Of a stretch of DNA of 64,000 nt, positions 63,020 through 64,000 are shown piece by piece (position 1 is the first letter of the stretch; every line of letters begins with the position of its first letter). The notes beneath the pieces are model-generated. The model saw only the letters and a list, made by a program, of their open reading frames with translations. It was not told the DNA's origin and ran no database searches. The stretch lies in the NCBI RefSeq assembly GCF_900091955.1, contig NZ_FMDF01000101.1:60797-124796 (forward strand). Direction: 5' to 3'. The translations under genes were made by a program, and so were the position numbers. This stretch comes from Streptomyces sp. Ncost-T10-10d. GTDB taxonomy: Bacteria; Actinomycetota; Actinomycetes; Streptomycetales; Streptomycetaceae.

Positions 63020-63478
63020 GATCAACCCTTCTCGTACTGAATGCCCCGTACCGGAGCCTCCTGCCCAACTCATGACCAGGCGTTTGGTTCTCTCCATTCA
63101 CCCGATTGCCGAGGTGCACGGACAGCAGTACGAAGCAACGCCGCGGGGGGCACCTGCGCACGACGAGCGGCGTCAGCATGAACGCGCATGATTAACCCGT
63201 TCGAGCGATCACAAAATTCCCACGAACTTTCAAGTTTCCTCAACAATTCCTCCTCGTTATGACTTCTATCAAGCATGCAGCTTGGGCGTTCACCGAGCAG
63301 GAATAGGACTTGTCACATGAAGAACGCTTCTTCGTGGTCTCTCCGCCTTTCCGCAATCGCCGCTTGCCGACTCACGTGGGAAGACCCCCGGGGTGGCGTC
63401 CCCGGCGCAAGCTGCATCGCCTGATGAATGAACCGCGAGCCTTCTGCTCGCACGGAATGTCCTAAGGAAGGGCAACCA
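63020..63478. other. Divergent rodlin/chaplin promoter region with long chaplin leader
   Basis: AT-rich for this genome, as expected for developmental promoters. On the chaplin side there are two hairpins: GAAGAA-CGC-TTCTTC (63,319-63,333) and GCGAGC-CTTCT-GCTCGC (63,435-63,451, 28 bp before the ATG). A 35-codon upstream ORF runs from ATG 63,317 to TGA 63,422-63,424. No known riboswitch was recognised. Confidence 0.45.
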
Positions 63479-64000
63479 ATGCGAAAAGCCTTGAGTAAGA
63501 GCGTGCTGGTCATGGCGGCGGCGTCAGGCATTCTGACCGCGGCAGGCGGGTACGCGTTCGCGGACGCGTCGGCCGATGGCGCCGCCACCGGTTCGCCGGG
63601 CGTCGGCTCGGGCAACGCCGTGCAGGTGCCGGTGCACGTTCCCGTCAACGTGTGCGGCAACACGGTCAATGTGATCGGTCTGCTGAATCCCGCGTTCGGC
63701 AATGAGTGCGGGAACAAGGGCGGCGCTGGGAACGGCAACGGCGGTGGGGGTGCGAGCGCCAAGGGCACCGCGACCGACTCTCCCGGTGTGTTGTCCGGAA
63801 ACCTCATCCAGGCCCCGGTGGACGTCCCGGTCAACGTCTGCGGCAACAGCGTCGACGTCGTCGGTGCCCTGAACCCGGCGTCCGGCAACACGTGCTCAAA
63901 CGTGAGCGGGCCGGACGTCGAGCCGCCGGTGGTCGAACCGCCTGTCGTCGAACCGCCCGTGGTCGAACCCCCTGTCGTCGAGCCCCCCGTCGTCGAACCG
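63479..64000 (+). CDS. Long chaplin, 3' end outside window
   Basis: ATG 63,479 with AAGGAAGG upstream; 174 codons are visible with no stop. Signal peptide to AFA at about residue 28. Two chaplin domains follow, one near residues 33-80 (VPVNVCGNTVNVIGLLNPAFG, second Cys in NECGN) and one near 97-143 (VPVNVCGNSVDVVGALNPASG), separated by a Gly/Asn linker. A Pro-Val repeat region begins at 63,917. Long chaplins of this type end in a sortase signal and are covalently fixed to the cell wall, where they anchor short chaplins. The sortase motif lies beyond the window. Confidence 0.93.
   Translation, partial: MRKALSKSVLVMAAASGILTAAGGYAFADASADGAATGSPGVGSGNAVQVPVHVPVNVCGNTVNVIGLLNPAFGNECGNKGGAGNGNGGGGASAKGTATDSPGVLSGNLIQAPVDVPVNVCGNSVDVVGALNPASGNTCSNVSGPDVEPPVVEPPVVEPPVVEPPVVEPPVVEP
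63917..64000 (+). repeat. 15-bp tandem repeat in the chaplin wall-spanning region
   Basis: About 5.6 units of a 15-bp in-frame repeat, unit GTCGAACCGCCCGTC with synonymous changes, encoding Val-Glu-Pro-Pro-Val. It continues past the window edge. It probably forms a stiff spacer across the cell wall. Confidence 0.9.

Noticed and set aside
63310..63318. Eighth copy of the ATGTSACAT operator (TTGTCACAT)
   Set aside because: One mismatch and far from the collagen/hydroxyproline genes; it overlaps the upstream ORF start and is likely chance.
63302..63478. c-di-AMP (ydaO-type) riboswitch before the long chaplin
   Set aside because: The conserved core of that riboswitch was not found; only generic hairpins are visible.
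63917..64000. Possible CRISPR-like or satellite array
   Set aside because: The 15-bp units are contiguous, in frame and encode a Pro-Val spacer in the chaplin; there are no spacers.

Overview
This window is high-GC actinobacterial DNA, almost certainly Streptomyces. The evidence is the strong third-position GC, GTG and TTG starts with purine-rich Shine-Dalgarno sites, many large secreted proteins, and above all a chaplin/rodlin aerial-hypha coat cluster at the right edge. It reads as chromosomal DNA. The left 10 kb is rearranged and the rest is orderly. No rRNA, tRNA or CRISPR array was seen.

Left, accessory part (1-10 kb): a 5'-cut coiled-coil protein of the kind that accompanies tyrosine-recombinase transposons, a frameshifted mercuric-reductase-like pseudogene, a ~2,080-residue secreted DNRLRE/RHS toxin with a Cys-rich C-terminal tip, and an ankyrin-repeat gene just downstream that is a candidate immunity protein. 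Next come broken pieces of a Nudix hydrolase, a methyltransferase and an unidentified C-terminal domain, then a DinB-family gene.

10-30 kb: an MFS exporter, a DUF4097 lipoprotein and a 1,252-residue subtilisin-like protease lead into a purine catabolism block: xdhC, an NCS2 purine permease and a three-subunit xanthine dehydrogenase, with a divergent PucR regulator. A TPR-like protein, a GntR regulator, an FhuF-like ferric reductase behind an iron box, a DUF2637 membrane protein and an RsbW-like anti-sigma kinase follow.

30-42 kb, the most coherent system: a secreted RNase Sa with a neighbouring barstar; then an M9 collagenase, a divergent Xaa-Pro aminopeptidase, an FCD-type GntR regulator, a pyrroline-2-carboxylate reductase-like (ornithine cyclodeaminase family) protein, a two-Cys proline racemase/4-hydroxyproline epimerase, a dihydrodipicolinate-synthase-family deaminase, and three subunits of a D-hydroxyproline dehydrogenase-like flavoenzyme. 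The 9-bp palindrome ATGTSACAT (S = C or G) recurs at the collagenase/aminopeptidase divide, inside gntR, and at the dehydrogenase promoter and an internal gene junction, with near-copies elsewhere. I read this as one regulon that cuts collagen, trims proline-containing peptides and burns hydroxyproline. The last step, alpha-ketoglutarate semialdehyde dehydrogenase, is not in the window.

42-60 kb: a GH38 alpha-mannosidase, a PoxB-type ThDP enzyme, a PP2C-like phosphatase, a second large subtilisin-like protease with a divergent two-HTH regulator, a DUF456 membrane protein, a Tat-exported GH95-like glycosidase, an Ada/AlkA-type repair protein whose glycosylase domain seems to have lost its catalytic Asp, and rsgA behind a 23-codon leader ORF with a perfect Shine-Dalgarno site. 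60.6-64 kb: two rodlins (one unusually short), a rodlin 5' remnant, a small secreted protein, a short chaplin and the start of a long two-domain chaplin that runs off the window.
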